The notes under the pieces: generated by a model
What the model saw: the letters and a program-made list of their open reading frames with translations, nothing else
What the model was told of the DNA's origin: nothing
Database searches by the model: none
From: CAYYGL01 sp964471235
GTDB taxonomy: Bacteria > Calditrichota > Calditrichia > RBG-13-44-9 > J075
Assembly: GCA_964471235.1 (NCBI GenBank)
Contig: CAYYGL010000016.1
Location: 1 to 40,537, forward strand
Direction of reading: 5' to 3'
DNA: 40,537 bases
In this document: positions 7,618-15,036 of the stretch, piece after piece
How positions within the stretch are numbered: position 1 is the first letter of the stretch
Layout: every line of letters starts with the position of its first letter
Made by a program: the position numbers and the translations under genes

Positions 7618-8031
7618 TTATGATTCGTTCTGTTTGAGTGGGGTATCATATTTAGAGGGGCATTTCACCAGAATTTGTTCGCCCTGAATAATTCGGGACT
7701 TTCGGGAAAACCTCCCTTGCACCACAACCTGTAAACCGGGTTTGAAATTATCGGGAATAATCCCATGGTAGGTCACCGGAACCAACAGGCTGGCATCTTT
7801 TAAATCCTGAAGTATGAATGTCAGTTGTCCTCCTCCGGAGGTTTTGATACTCCCGGGTTGTACGATTCCGGTTATTTGATAAACTTCATTTTCTGAGGTA
7901 AGTTGGGATTGGTTTAGTAATTGTCCAACTTCAATATAGGTCATCATGGATCGATCTAATCCTTTGATTAATAAGAAACCAAAGGTTATGAGAATCACTG
8001 TGATGCCAATGATATATCCTTTTTTACTCAT
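7618..8031 (-). CDS. ccmE: Haem chaperone CcmE, cysteine (CxxxY) type
   Basis: 137 residues: a short cytoplasmic N-terminus, one membrane helix (about 6-23) and an OB-fold (YQITGIVQPGSIK, then LTFILQDL, then VPVTYHGIIPDNFKPG, then VVVQGRF). In most bacteria the covalent haem ligand is the His of an HxxxY motif. Here the corresponding segment is LVKCPSKYDTP, so Cys124 replaces His and Tyr128 is kept. This CxxxY form is known from archaea and some sulfate reducers, in the System I variant often called I*. The start follows GAGGAGGTGAATA. It is second in the operon, after a small Cys-rich protein gene. Confidence 0.95.
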   Translation of the reverse strand: MSKKGYIIGITVILITFGFLLIKGLDRSMMTYIEVGQLLNQSQLTSENEVYQITGIVQPGSIKTSGGGQLTFILQDLKDASLLVPVTYHGIIPDNFKPGLQVVVQGRFSRKSRIIQGEQILVKCPSKYDTPLKQNES

Positions 8032-8145
8032 TATTCACCTCCTCGGGTTTGAGGCAAATTGTCCGATGGGTTTATTGAGATATAGCGCTTCTAAAAAAAT
8101 CATCCGTTCACATTCTTTATTTGTTGGACAAAAAGTTAATTACGC

Positions 8146-8379
8146 TCATTGAGAAAGAGGGGGCACATCTCTCTTACTGTTTTCTCTTCTAACGGAAACA
8201 GGAGTATCAGTCGTTTTCGTGTACATGGCTGTCGATTCACAATGGGAGCACTGCCCGGAGGACCCCCCATGACATCCCCCGGAAAAACCTCGATAGGCAG
8301 ATCGAATCGACCAGTACATTAATGCCATAAGCCCAGCTATAACAATTGCACTGCCAATGATGGAGAGAATGGTGTTCAT
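8146..8379 (-). CDS. Small single-pass Cys-rich membrane protein, first gene of the ccm operon
   Basis: 77 residues. An N-terminal membrane helix (about 4-25) is followed by SAYRGFSGGCHGGSSGQCSHC and a polar tail. The GCHGG/QCSHC segment has three cysteines and two histidines and could bind a metal. The architecture resembles FeoB-associated Cys-rich membrane proteins, but there is no feo gene nearby and I do not assign it. Start ATG 8377-8379 follows a GAGG site and lies 37 bases from the -12 element of the sigma-54 promoter at 8416-8431, so it is the promoter-proximal gene. The gap to ccmE is about 114 bases and shows no separate promoter. Confidence 0.65.
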   Translation of the reverse strand: MNTILSIIGSAIVIAGLMALMYWSIRSAYRGFSGGCHGGSSGQCSHCESTAMYTKTTDTPVSVRRENSKRDVPPLSQ

Positions 8380-8415
8380 TATGGCCTCACTTGTTTTTTA
8401 GACACTTTATATCAA

Positions 8416-8431
8416 TGCAATTTAGGTGCCT
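8416..8431 (-). promoter_or_regulatory. Sigma-54 promoter of the ccm operon
   Basis: On the minus strand the sequence reads AGGCACCTAAATTGCA, i.e. GGCAC, then a spacer, then TTGCA with the correct GG-to-GC spacing for sigma-54 (-24/-12). It lies 37 bases before the start codon of the Cys-rich gene, with two TGTAGAATATTCTACA-type sites upstream at 8510-8547. Among the five sigma-54 elements seen here this is the only one with canonical TTGC at -12. Confidence 0.75.
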
Positions 8432-8509
8432 TTCCTCACAAGAGGCACGTTAATATTCATAAAAACAACAAATTAAGTGATACTTACAAAGTGAATGCAA
8501 GAGGGTGAG

Positions 8510-8547
8510 TGAAGAATATTCTACAAAGGTCCGGGTATTATTCTACA
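8510..8547. promoter_or_regulatory. Paired upstream activator sites, ccm promoter
   Basis: Site 1 is TGAAGAATATTCTACA (8510-8525), one base from a perfect 16-base palindrome. Site 2 at 8532-8547 keeps the right half ATTCTACA. The two are 22 bases apart (about two helical turns), as expected for an NtrC-type activator that oligomerises on paired sites. The centres are about 90 and 110 bases upstream of the -24 element. The rest of 8548-8726 shows nothing recognisable apart from one weak half-site-like stretch near 8669. Confidence 0.7.
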
Positions 8548-8726
8548 CCGGGCAGGAAGTGTAAAAAAGGCGATCGATTGGGGCTCTGAAAAAATCAGCC
8601 AATGAGTTCGGACGTATGTGCAAATTTACGGGGAAAAATATTGGTAGCCGCATCCTCTCACAGGGAAGTGTAGATTCTCCATAGAGTTAAAACGTCGGTT
8701 GCTAATATCGGCGGCACCATATTGTG

Positions 8727-8775
8727 GGGTATCCCGCGCTAACGGCGCCACTGTTGTGGTTGGGAGAAACACCCA
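8727..8775. repeat. Short intergenic repeat, copy 2
   Basis: It shares GGCACCA, TGTGG, GCCAC and GTTGTGGTTG in order with 3405-3455 but has a longer centre. It lies just beyond the 3' end of the minus-strand DoxX gene, as copy 1 lies beyond the 3' end of the 3502-4656 gene. No terminal repeats or target duplications are evident. Confidence 0.4.
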
Positions 8776-8796
8776 ATGAGAAATGTTCATGAAAAA

Positions 8797-9264
8797 TCAA
8801 TCCGAAGACGAGGTTATATCTCGCTTTTCAATCCGTTCATCAATGGAAAATTTACCTGCACCTGCCAAAAGGAGAGATGCCAGACCGGCAATATAAAGCA
8901 GATTGATTTCAAGGCCCGGTACACCAAATTTAGGACCGGCTTCGATCATGATATTTAAGTTCATCAAATCAAATCCATTTGGCAAATTAACCCAAAACAT
9001 TGCCACCACCATATCCAGTATCAGGATGATGGTGGTGACGAACATAAAGGCGCCCAACACCAGAGCAATTCCCCCTAAAAACTCGACCCAACCAACCAGC
9101 CAGGAAGCAATATTCGGCAGGGGAACACCAATGTTATTAAGCAGCCGAAGAAAGTTCTCATGCCCTACGGAAGTGAATAGTTTTATTGCTCCATGGTAGA
9201 TAAAGCCCACCCCCAGAAGTAAACGAATGGGAACCGGAGCCCAAGCAATTGTTTTCTTCGACAT
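8797..9264 (-). CDS. DoxX-family membrane protein
   Basis: 155 residues from ATG 9262-9264, preceded by GAGGTGATTGCC; an in-frame upstream GTG is inside that site and unlikely to be the start. Four hydrophobic helices are visible. The DoxX pattern is clear: PIRLLLGVGFIYHGAIKLF at the N-terminus, NIGVPLPNIASWLVGWVEFLGGIALVLG in the middle, and a final helix with LLAGAGKFSIDERI. DoxX proteins are small integral membrane proteins linked to thiol or redox stress and to quinol-linked oxidases, but in most bacteria the role is undefined. It follows the DUF302 gene by about 110 bases on the same strand, so the two may be co-transcribed. Confidence 0.88.
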   Translation of the reverse strand: MSKKTIAWAPVPIRLLLGVGFIYHGAIKLFTSVGHENFLRLLNNIGVPLPNIASWLVGWVEFLGGIALVLGAFMFVTTIILILDMVVAMFWVNLPNGFDLMNLNIMIEAGPKFGVPGLEINLLYIAGLASLLLAGAGKFSIDERIEKRDITSSSD

Positions 9265-9375
9265 GGCAATCACCTCGTTTTAAATTTTATCGCTGATCCT
9301 TAAATTAAGGGCAACTATTCAGCTATCGGGATCACTCCACGGGATCCTTACGGAGCAAAATACCCGGAAATAATA

Positions 9376-9765
9376 TCAAAGAGAGGAAATTACTTTTTCC
9401 AACTTCCCCTGCACCTGCTGGGCAACTTTCGCCAGCGTGGGATTTTCGACTGCCTGCATGGAGGCAATCGGATCGACCGCGGCAATTTCCACTTTCCCCT
9501 CCGATGTTTCCTGAACAATCACATTGCAGGGTAGCATCGTCCCGATTTTATCTTCCGTCTGCAAAGCCTGGTAAGCAAACGGTGGATTGCAGGCACCCAA
9601 TATCCGATATTTACGGAAATCCACATCCAATTTTTTCTTCAAGGTTTCTTTGACATCGATTTCCGTTAATATGCCAAAACCTTCTCGTTGCAATGCCTCG
9701 GTCACTCTCTCGATGGCTGTATCAAAATCCCAGTCAAATTGTCGAGCGAAATAGTACGTACTCAT
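9376..9765 (-). CDS. DUF302-family protein
   Basis: 129 residues without a signal peptide. The family pattern is present: FDWDFDTAIERVTEALQREGFGILTEIDV at the N-terminus, YRILGACNPPFAYQALQTEDKIGTMLPCNVIV in the middle, and AAVDPIASMQAVENPTLAKVAQQV near the end. Two conserved cysteines (ACNPP and LPCNV) are kept. DUF302 proteins have an alpha/beta fold of unknown function and often occur beside copper resistance and respiratory genes. The start at 9765 follows AAAGGAGAAACTC. It lies downstream of the copper genes on the same strand, separated from the outer-membrane protein gene by about 115 bases. Confidence 0.9.
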   Translation of the reverse strand: MSTYYFARQFDWDFDTAIERVTEALQREGFGILTEIDVKETLKKKLDVDFRKYRILGACNPPFAYQALQTEDKIGTMLPCNVIVQETSEGKVEIAAVDPIASMQAVENPTLAKVAQQVQGKLEKVISSL

Positions 9766-9879
9766 GAGTTTCTCCTTTACTTAATTTTAAGTGTTACTTC
9801 TTTTTTTAATAGCTTTCATTTCTTTGTTCTTTGAGAGCTGTTTCGTTGCCTCTTATGACATTCGATTTTTCAAAACGCA

Positions 9880-10728
9880 TCACAACGCCCACTCCAATCC
9901 GGTGGAAAAACTGACGTCCGGGGTGGTATTGCTCAAACCGGCGGCACCGATTAGCGACAGGATTACCCCGGATTTCACCCGGTAGTTGAATCCGATGGAA
10001 ACCTGGCGGTTCGCTTCAAGTTCCTTGAGCAGGCGGGAGTAAGTTTCAAAATAAATCATTGCTCCGTAGCGTCCTGCCGAGAAGAATTTGCCCGCACCAA
10101 TCCCAAAAACATGGATATCCCGATAATCTATTCCCTCGGGGTCGCCAATTTTCCAGAACCCCAGGTCCATAAAAGTGACATACCCACCCAGCCGTTTGCG
10201 GAATGTAAATCCCAATCCATAATCCATCTTCCCGGTGCCGAAATGGTTTGCCGTACTGGCAGTGGGTATTTTCAGCTTAACCGTCCCTCCCACATAGGGC
10301 ACACGACCGTCCTCGGCCACAAGACGGTATTCACCGTTCAGGTAAATATCTCCCACTCCCAGGATAAAGTTAGATACAATATTATTGCCTCCCATCATTC
10401 CACCATGATGAAAACCACCGGTATTCCCTTGACCCTGGTGATGCCGGGAGGGGAAAAAGACCCCCCCGGTATTGGTTACCTGGTCGCTGTTTTGCCCGAT
10501 CAGGGGAATATTGCCAAACACACTCCATCCATCTGTTCGATACCGAATGCCGCCATACAGGTAGTAAGTGGTGGTATTGTTTTCGAAAATGTAATTGCCC
10601 TGGCTGAATTGAAGACTGGTGGACGCATACCATCTACCGGCTGCCATCACTGGAGATATTAGGATGGAAATTATTCCTGATATTGCCATTACCCTGAAGA
10701 ACCAGGATTGTGTAACCTTGTCGTTCAT
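9880..10728 (-). CDS. Predicted outer-membrane beta-barrel protein with His/Met-rich loop
   Basis: 282 residues from ATG 10726-10728, with a GATAAGGG site ahead of it. A leader (about 1-30, ending PVMAAG) precedes alternating hydrophobic strands such as RWYASTSLQFSQGNYIFEN and YYLYGGIRYRTDGWSVFG. The protein ends FSTGLEWAL, consistent with a barrel. A long loop, SRHHQGQGNTGGFHHGGMMGG at about 120-140, is rich in His, Gly and Met and could contact copper. The general pattern resembles transporter-type outer-membrane proteins encoded next to copper resistance genes. No specific family is certain. It follows the Met-rich protein gene by about 100 bases that contain a strong hairpin. Confidence 0.7.
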   Translation of the reverse strand: MNDKVTQSWFFRVMAISGIISILISPVMAAGRWYASTSLQFSQGNYIFENNTTTYYLYGGIRYRTDGWSVFGNIPLIGQNSDQVTNTGGVFFPSRHHQGQGNTGGFHHGGMMGGNNIVSNFILGVGDIYLNGEYRLVAEDGRVPYVGGTVKLKIPTASTANHFGTGKMDYGLGFTFRKRLGGYVTFMDLGFWKIGDPEGIDYRDIHVFGIGAGKFFSAGRYGAMIYFETYSRLLKELEANRQVSIGFNYRVKSGVILSLIGAAGLSNTTPDVSFSTGLEWAL

Positions 10729-10752
10729 GATTCCCTTATCCTTTAATAGTAG

Positions 10753-10785
10753 GGGGAGGCGACACCGGGCGAATGTCGTCTCCCC
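10753..10785 (-). terminator. Strong intergenic hairpin without T-tract
   Basis: GGGGAGGCGACA (10753-10764) pairs with TGTCGTCTCCCC (10774-10785) with a single G-T pair and a nine-base loop. It lies between the Met-rich gene and the outer-membrane gene, both on the minus strand. There is no run of T after it, so it may attenuate or stabilise transcript ends rather than terminate fully. Confidence 0.5.
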
Positions 10786-10828
10786 GGTTTCCAATATCAT
10801 TGCCCGTAGTAATTGTTAAGGGGAAGAG

Positions 10829-11314
10829 TTATTTCTGTTGAGTGCCCGAACGCAGTTTCTGCATCGCCTCCATGTTTTTCAACATATCTTCCATGGACTG
10901 CATCATGGTGCCCATTTGCTTCTGCATTTCTTCAATATGTTTTTTCATTTCCGGGTTCTGCATCATTTCCTTATTCTGCATCATGGATTGCATCTGCTGC
11001 ATAGACTGGTGCATGTTCTTTGCCATCTCATCCATGCTGTGCATCATCTGCATCATGGGTTGATTGGCTTCCATCATCCCCATACCGCCTTTTCCCTGCA
11101 TCATCTGCATCATACTTGATGTTTTACCCATAATTTCCTGCATGCGCTGCATCATGTCGTTCATGGACATCATGTGCTGCCCCATTTGTTGCTGCATCAT
11201 GCCGCCTTGTTGATGCTGCCCGCCCATGTGCTGGGCTTGTGCTGGAAAAACGACCAGTATCAGGGCAATGGCGATTGCTGAAATAACAGGCTGAATACGT
11301 TTTACACTTCGCAT
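10829..11314 (-). CDS. Exported Met/Gln-rich protein, probable periplasmic copper binder
   Basis: 161 residues. A signal peptide (about 1-27, ending PAQAQ) is followed by a chain in which about 40 of roughly 134 residues are Met, with His and Gln between, in repeats of MM, MQ and MH spaced for an amphipathic helix (for example QHMMSMNDMMQRMQEIM). Met clusters bind Cu(I) and Ag(I). The gene follows the CopB-type ATPase gene and carries its own AAAAGGAGGTCGCT ribosome site, so it probably serves as a periplasmic copper sink in the same operon. It is unrelated in detail to the second Met-rich protein at 18856-19275. The metal role is inferred from composition and context. Confidence 0.8.
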   Translation of the reverse strand: MRSVKRIQPVISAIAIALILVVFPAQAQHMGGQHQQGGMMQQQMGQHMMSMNDMMQRMQEIMGKTSSMMQMMQGKGGMGMMEANQPMMQMMHSMDEMAKNMHQSMQQMQSMMQNKEMMQNPEMKKHIEEMQKQMGTMMQSMEDMLKNMEAMQKLRSGTQQK

Positions 11315-11456
11315 AGCGACCTCCTTTTGTTGGTTTGGTCAAATACGTTTATTTACCGATGTTGTTATACGATACCATAAAAAGCAGGGTTCTCCTGATA
11401 AAAAAATGTTGCCGCATCCCTCTCACCCTGTCAATGAACCGGATGATGACATTTCC

Positions 11457-13484
11457 TCAGAACTTCAGATGTCGGGCATTGATAGCAACGATAACCGTGC
11501 TCAATGACATTAATACCGCTGCCATCGCCGGGCTCAGCAAGATGCCGTAGCTATAAAGCACCCCCGCCGCCAGGGGGATGGCAAAAGCGTTATACCCGGT
11601 TGCCCAGGCAAGGTTCTGGATCATCTTTCGATAAGTCGCTTTGGCTAATTTGATGATGTGCAGCACATCCAGTGGGTTGCTGCGCACCAGAATGATATCA
11701 GCAGTCTCCACAGCCACATCGGTACCGGCCCCGATGGCTATGCCCACATCCGCCTGTGCCAGCGCCGGGGCATCATTAACGCCGTCGCCGGTCATTGCCA
11801 CGGTCAGCCCCCGGGATTGCACCTCTTTTACTTTGGCGGCTTTCTCCTGTGGCAGCACCTCGGCAAAATATTCATCCAGCCCCAATTCCTCCGCTACCCA
11901 GGCGGCTACCTGACGGTTGTCCCCGGTCAACATCAGGGTGCGGATGCCTAATCTCTTTAGTTCGGCAATCGCCTGTTTGGATTCCGGGCGAATGATATCT
12001 GCCAGGGCAATGGCGCCTGCCACCTCGTTATCCACCTGAACAAACACCACCGTTTTGCCCTGGGCGGCTAACTGCTCAAGGCGTTTATCATTAATGGTAA
12101 GGTGATTTTCCCGCAGGTAACCGGGGCTGACCACCCGTACTAACTTGCCATCCACCACCCCCTGGGCGCCCTTGCCGGGAATGGCTAAAAAACTGTTCAC
12201 CGGATAAGGCGTGTCAACCGCACTCACGATACCCTGAGCAATCGGGTGCTCGGAGTGGGCTTCCACCGAAGCGGCAAGCTTCAGTAATTCCAGCTCTTCC
12301 AGTTTGCCATCCAGAAGCACCGTATCGGTAACACCGAATTCACCTTTGGTGAGAGTGCCGGTTTTATCAAAGATAATTGCCTGGATTGCGCGGGCTTGCT
12401 CAAAGGCGCCGCGATTCCGAATGAGCAAACCGTTCCGGGCGGAGATGGCGGTGCTAACTGCCACCACCAGGGGCACCGCCAGACCCAGCGCATGAGGGCA
12501 GGTAATCACCATCACCGAAACGGTACGTTCCAGGGCGAACGCAAAGTCTTTGCTCATCACGAAGAGCCAGATAAACAGGGTTAAGGTGCCGCCGGTAATG
12601 GCAATAATGGTCAGCCAGAAGGCAGCACGGTTGGCAATGTCCTGGGTCTTGGATTTACTTGCCTGTGCTTCTTTGACCAGATCGATCACCTGGGCAAGAA
12701 AAGAGTCTTTGCCGGTGCGCTCCACCTGCACCACAATAGAACCTTCTCCATTAATGGCACCGCCGATCACTTTATCTTCGGGTTTTTTAGAAACCGGTTT
12801 GGATTCTCCGGTGAGCATTGCCTCATTTACCGAGGTTTCGCCCTCAACTACCAATCCGTCTGCGGCAATTTTTTCCCCGGGTTTGATTAAAATTCTGTCT
12901 CCCGGTTGTAACTCATGAATCGGCACATCAACCGTGCTACCGTCTGGCAACAACTTGTGGGCATCCGAGGGCATCAAACGAGCCAGTTCTTCCAGCGCCC
13001 GGGAAGCGCCCATCACCGACTTCATCTCAATCCAGTGACCCAGCAGCATGATGTCAATCAAGGTCGCCAGTTCCCAGAAAAACATTTTTCCGGTTAAACC
13101 AAATACCACCGCGCTGCTATAGACATACGCCACTCCCACGGCTAAGGCAATCAGGGTCATCATGCCCGGGTTTTTCGATTTTAATTCATCCAGCATTCCT
13201 TTTAAAAAGGGGTAGCCGCCGTAAAAGAAGACATAAGAGGATAACAGAAACATCAAGTAAAAACTGCCGGGGAATTGCAGGGCTTTTCCCATACCTAACA
13301 ATTCCTGGATTAACGGTGAGAGCAGCAGAATCGGGATGGTCACCACCAGGGAAATCCAGAAGCGTTTCCGAAAATCCGCTACCATGTGCGCATGGTGATC
13401 GTGGTGATGATCGCCCCCGGACGTTTTCCCCGACGGGTGATGATGAAGATGCTCCGTATCTTGAGATGTATGTGAATGCTGCAT
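11457..13484 (-). CDS. copB: CopB-type copper-translocating P-type ATPase (CPH class)
   Basis: 675 residues. The cytoplasmic N-terminus is His-rich (residues 4-33, about 13 His) and replaces the CxxC HMA domain. TGES (225-228) forms the actuator, the membrane metal site is CPH at 329-331 (MVITCPHALGLAVP), and the phosphorylation site is DKTGTLT from 373. The hinge GDGVNDAPALAQADVGIAIG and a final pair of helices are intact. CPH with a His-rich N-terminus defines the P1B-3 class, which exports copper (Cu(I)/Cu(II)) or silver. Start ATG 13482-13484 follows AAAGGAGGCACC, 35 bases after the DUF5676 gene, with a sigma-54 promoter ahead of both. Confidence 0.96.
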   Translation of the reverse strand: MQHSHTSQDTEHLHHHPSGKTSGGDHHHDHHAHMVADFRKRFWISLVVTIPILLLSPLIQELLGMGKALQFPGSFYLMFLLSSYVFFYGGYPFLKGMLDELKSKNPGMMTLIALAVGVAYVYSSAVVFGLTGKMFFWELATLIDIMLLGHWIEMKSVMGASRALEELARLMPSDAHKLLPDGSTVDVPIHELQPGDRILIKPGEKIAADGLVVEGETSVNEAMLTGESKPVSKKPEDKVIGGAINGEGSIVVQVERTGKDSFLAQVIDLVKEAQASKSKTQDIANRAAFWLTIIAITGGTLTLFIWLFVMSKDFAFALERTVSVMVITCPHALGLAVPLVVAVSTAISARNGLLIRNRGAFEQARAIQAIIFDKTGTLTKGEFGVTDTVLLDGKLEELELLKLAASVEAHSEHPIAQGIVSAVDTPYPVNSFLAIPGKGAQGVVDGKLVRVVSPGYLRENHLTINDKRLEQLAAQGKTVVFVQVDNEVAGAIALADIIRPESKQAIAELKRLGIRTLMLTGDNRQVAAWVAEELGLDEYFAEVLPQEKAAKVKEVQSRGLTVAMTGDGVNDAPALAQADVGIAIGAGTDVAVETADIILVRSNPLDVLHIIKLAKATYRKMIQNLAWATGYNAFAIPLAAGVLYSYGILLSPAMAAVLMSLSTVIVAINARHLKF

Positions 13485-13519
13485 GGTGCCTCCTTTATAT
13501 TGTGTAACAAGGTGCGCTA

Positions 13520-13783
13520 TTAATGGTTTACCGCCTCACGTCTTTTGAGAAAGTTATAGATTAACGGGTATACGACCCCGAGATAAATTCCCCACAGAAA
13601 ACTTTCAATTAACCCCAGAAAAAAACTGCCCAAAGAAAGCCATTTAAATCCGGGCAGCACTGCTTCCAAAAACGGATGCATGTGAAGACTTACCGGGGTT
13701 AGCAAACCATAGATAACACAGAGTATAAAGCTGAAACTGAGAAACATCCCCAGAGATAATGAAACGGTTTTTATACGTAACAT
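13520..13783 (-). CDS. DUF5676-type small membrane protein
   Basis: 87 residues with two hydrophobic helices (about 8-28 and 45-72). The sequence MLRIKTVSLSLGMFLSFSFI, then HMHPFLEAVLPGFKWLSLGSFFLGLIESFLWGIYLGVVYPLIYNFL, fits the DUF5676 family, which is repeatedly found beside CopB-type ATPases. The conserved HP and GFKW positions are visible. Its role is unknown; an accessory role in metal export is inferred from context. Start ATG 13781-13783 follows GAGGGGGTAATGTC and lies 43 bases from the -12 element of the sigma-54 promoter. Confidence 0.8.
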   Translation of the reverse strand: MLRIKTVSLSLGMFLSFSFILCVIYGLLTPVSLHMHPFLEAVLPGFKWLSLGSFFLGLIESFLWGIYLGVVYPLIYNFLKRREAVNH

Positions 13784-13825
13784 GACATTACCCCCTCACA
13801 GTTTAAATTTGTTGGCTTACAGAAG

Positions 13826-13841
13826 GTCAAATGGTGTGCCA
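13826..13841 (-). promoter_or_regulatory. Sigma-54 promoter of the copB operon
   Basis: The minus strand reads TGGCACACCATTTGAC: TGGCAC, five bases, TTGAC. The -24 element is perfect and the -12 element has TTGA in place of TTGC. It lies 43 bases before the DUF5676 start codon, with paired palindromic sites upstream at 13931-13967. Confidence 0.8.
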
Positions 13842-13882
13842 ATGGAGAACGTGTATGGATAACTATAAATAAAACAGTTAGA

Positions 13883-13967
13883 TGTAGAATGGGGGTAAAA
13901 GCGAAGGTCGCGGGTGGCAACAGTGGGGATTGTAGATTATTCTCCAACTATTGTAGAATAGTGTTAA
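13883..13967. promoter_or_regulatory. Upstream activator sites, copB promoter
   Basis: TGTAGATTATTCTCCA (13931-13946) and TGTAGAATAGTGTTAA (13952-13967) are 21 bases apart. A third left half-site, TGTAGAAT, is at 13883-13890. The pair is centred about 100 and 120 bases upstream of the -24 element, as in the other three operons. Confidence 0.65.
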
Positions 13968-14018
13968 AAAGAGAACGGAATTGTATAGACGTTTATTGTG
14001 GATGCCGGGGCAATTTCT

Positions 14019-14584
14019 TTAACCCTCCTGGCTTCCCTCGGAGCTTTTGGGAAAAATATCTTTCAGTTGAATGGTCAATCCTTCCAGGATGCGGGAAGTA
14101 ACCGAACCGCTGCCGCTTGCCCGCTGGTGTAATGTGTATTCCTGCCCCTGTACGGTGTAGATTTCAATCCACTGTTTCAAGGGGTCAACAATCCAGTATT
14201 CCTGCACGCCGAATTTTTGATACAGGTCTTTCTTGTTTATCAAATCATTGTAAGCGGTGCCGGGAGAAAGAATCTCAACAATCAAATCCGGGGCGCCCTG
14301 AATATTTTTCTCGGTGATGATTTTTTCATTCTCTCTGGAAATAAACAGGATATCCGGTTGCACAATGTTCTCGTCATTAAAAACCACATCGATTGGCGCA
14401 TCAAAAACTTGCCCTGATTGATGTCGTTTGACATAAAGCCTTAACTGTAGTTCAAGTTCTCCGCTGATATACTGATGCAACGGTATCGGTGCAGGGCTCA
14501 TAAACAGTTCTCCTTCGATGATTTCATACCGCATGCCATCATCCGGTAACTGCATGTAATCTGCATAGGTGTAGTGCTTTTTCG
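14019..14584 (-). CDS. Uma2-family protein, tandem copy 1 (5' end lost in assembly gap)
   Basis: The frame from the gap edge (KKHYTYADYMQLPDDGMRYEIIEGELFMSPAP) to the stop at 14019 covers almost the whole Uma2 fold; only about 15 N-terminal residues are missing. QPDILF and IVEILSPGTAYNDLINKKDLY carry the expected acidic and Lys positions. The C-terminal half is nearly identical in DNA to copy 3 (14044-14331 versus 15051-15338, about three differences). The middle (HQYISGELELQLRLYVKRHQ) is unlike the other copies. The frame does not join to copy 2 across the N run, so an apparent fusion is an artefact. Confidence 0.8.
14044..14331. repeat. Near-identical direct repeat inside Uma2 copy 1
   Basis: 288 bases matching 15051-15338 at a constant offset of 1007 bases, with about three mismatches by eye. 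It encodes the conserved C-terminal half of the Uma2 protein. Confidence 0.85.
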
Positions 14585-14684
14585 NNNNNNNNNNNNNNNN
14601 NNNNNNNNNNNNNNNNNNNNNNNNNNNNNNNNNNNNNNNNNNNNNNNNNNNNNNNNNNNNNNNNNNNNNNNNNNNNNNNNNNNN
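14585..14684. other. Assembly gap (100 N)
   Basis: Exactly 100 Ns, the conventional length for a gap of unknown size. It lies inside the repeated Uma2 array, between the middle of copy 2 and the 5' end of copy 1. If only these two genes are involved, about 280 bases are missing. Because the flanks are near-identical repeats, one or more whole Uma2 copies could have been collapsed here. Confidence 0.95.
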
Positions 14685-15036
14685 GAATCTCAACAATCAA
14701 ATCCGGGGCGCCCTGAATGTTTTTCTCGGTGATGATTTTGGCGTTTTCTTTAGAAATATACACAATGTCCGGCTGAACCACATTTTCTTCACTGAAGACG
14801 ACATCAATGGGGGAATAATAGACTTTCCCAAGTTTTCTTTTTTCCACCAATTGACGAAGTTGAAAATAGAGCGCACCGCTCACCTCCTGGTGTCGCGGTA
14901 TCGGTGCAGGGCTCATAAACAGTTCTCCTTCGATGATTTCATATCGCATGCCATCATCCGGTAACTGCATGTAATCTGCATAGGTGTAGTGCTTTTTCGA
15001 GAGTTGATACGGTGTGGCGGTTTCTTTAACCTTCAT
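14685..15036 (-). CDS. Uma2-family protein, tandem copy 2 (3' end lost in assembly gap)
   Basis: The start is ATG 15034-15036 (MKVKETATPYQLSKKHYTYADYM), which overlaps the last 11 bases of copy 3, so translation is probably coupled. About 117 residues are visible before the gap, ending at IVEI of the third nuclease motif. N-terminal residues 10-45 match copies 1 and 3 almost exactly in DNA. The segment from about 48 to 95 (RHQEVSGALYFQLRQLVEKRKLGKVYYSP) is distinct. QPDIVYISKEN is present. Confidence 0.8.

Noticed and set aside
8669..8682. TGTAGATTCTCCAT as a further activator half-site for the ccm promoter
   Set aside because: The spacing between half-sites is two to three bases shorter than in the four real pairs and it lies 240 bases from the promoter.
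10838..11119. Plus-strand His-rich reading frames opposite the Met-rich gene
   Set aside because: Met codons ATG read CAT (His) on the opposite strand, so the His-rich frame is a mirror of the real gene.
14019..14696. A continuous Uma2 frame through the N run
   Set aside because: It reads copy 2 in the wrong frame on the right of the gap; the gap length is arbitrary.
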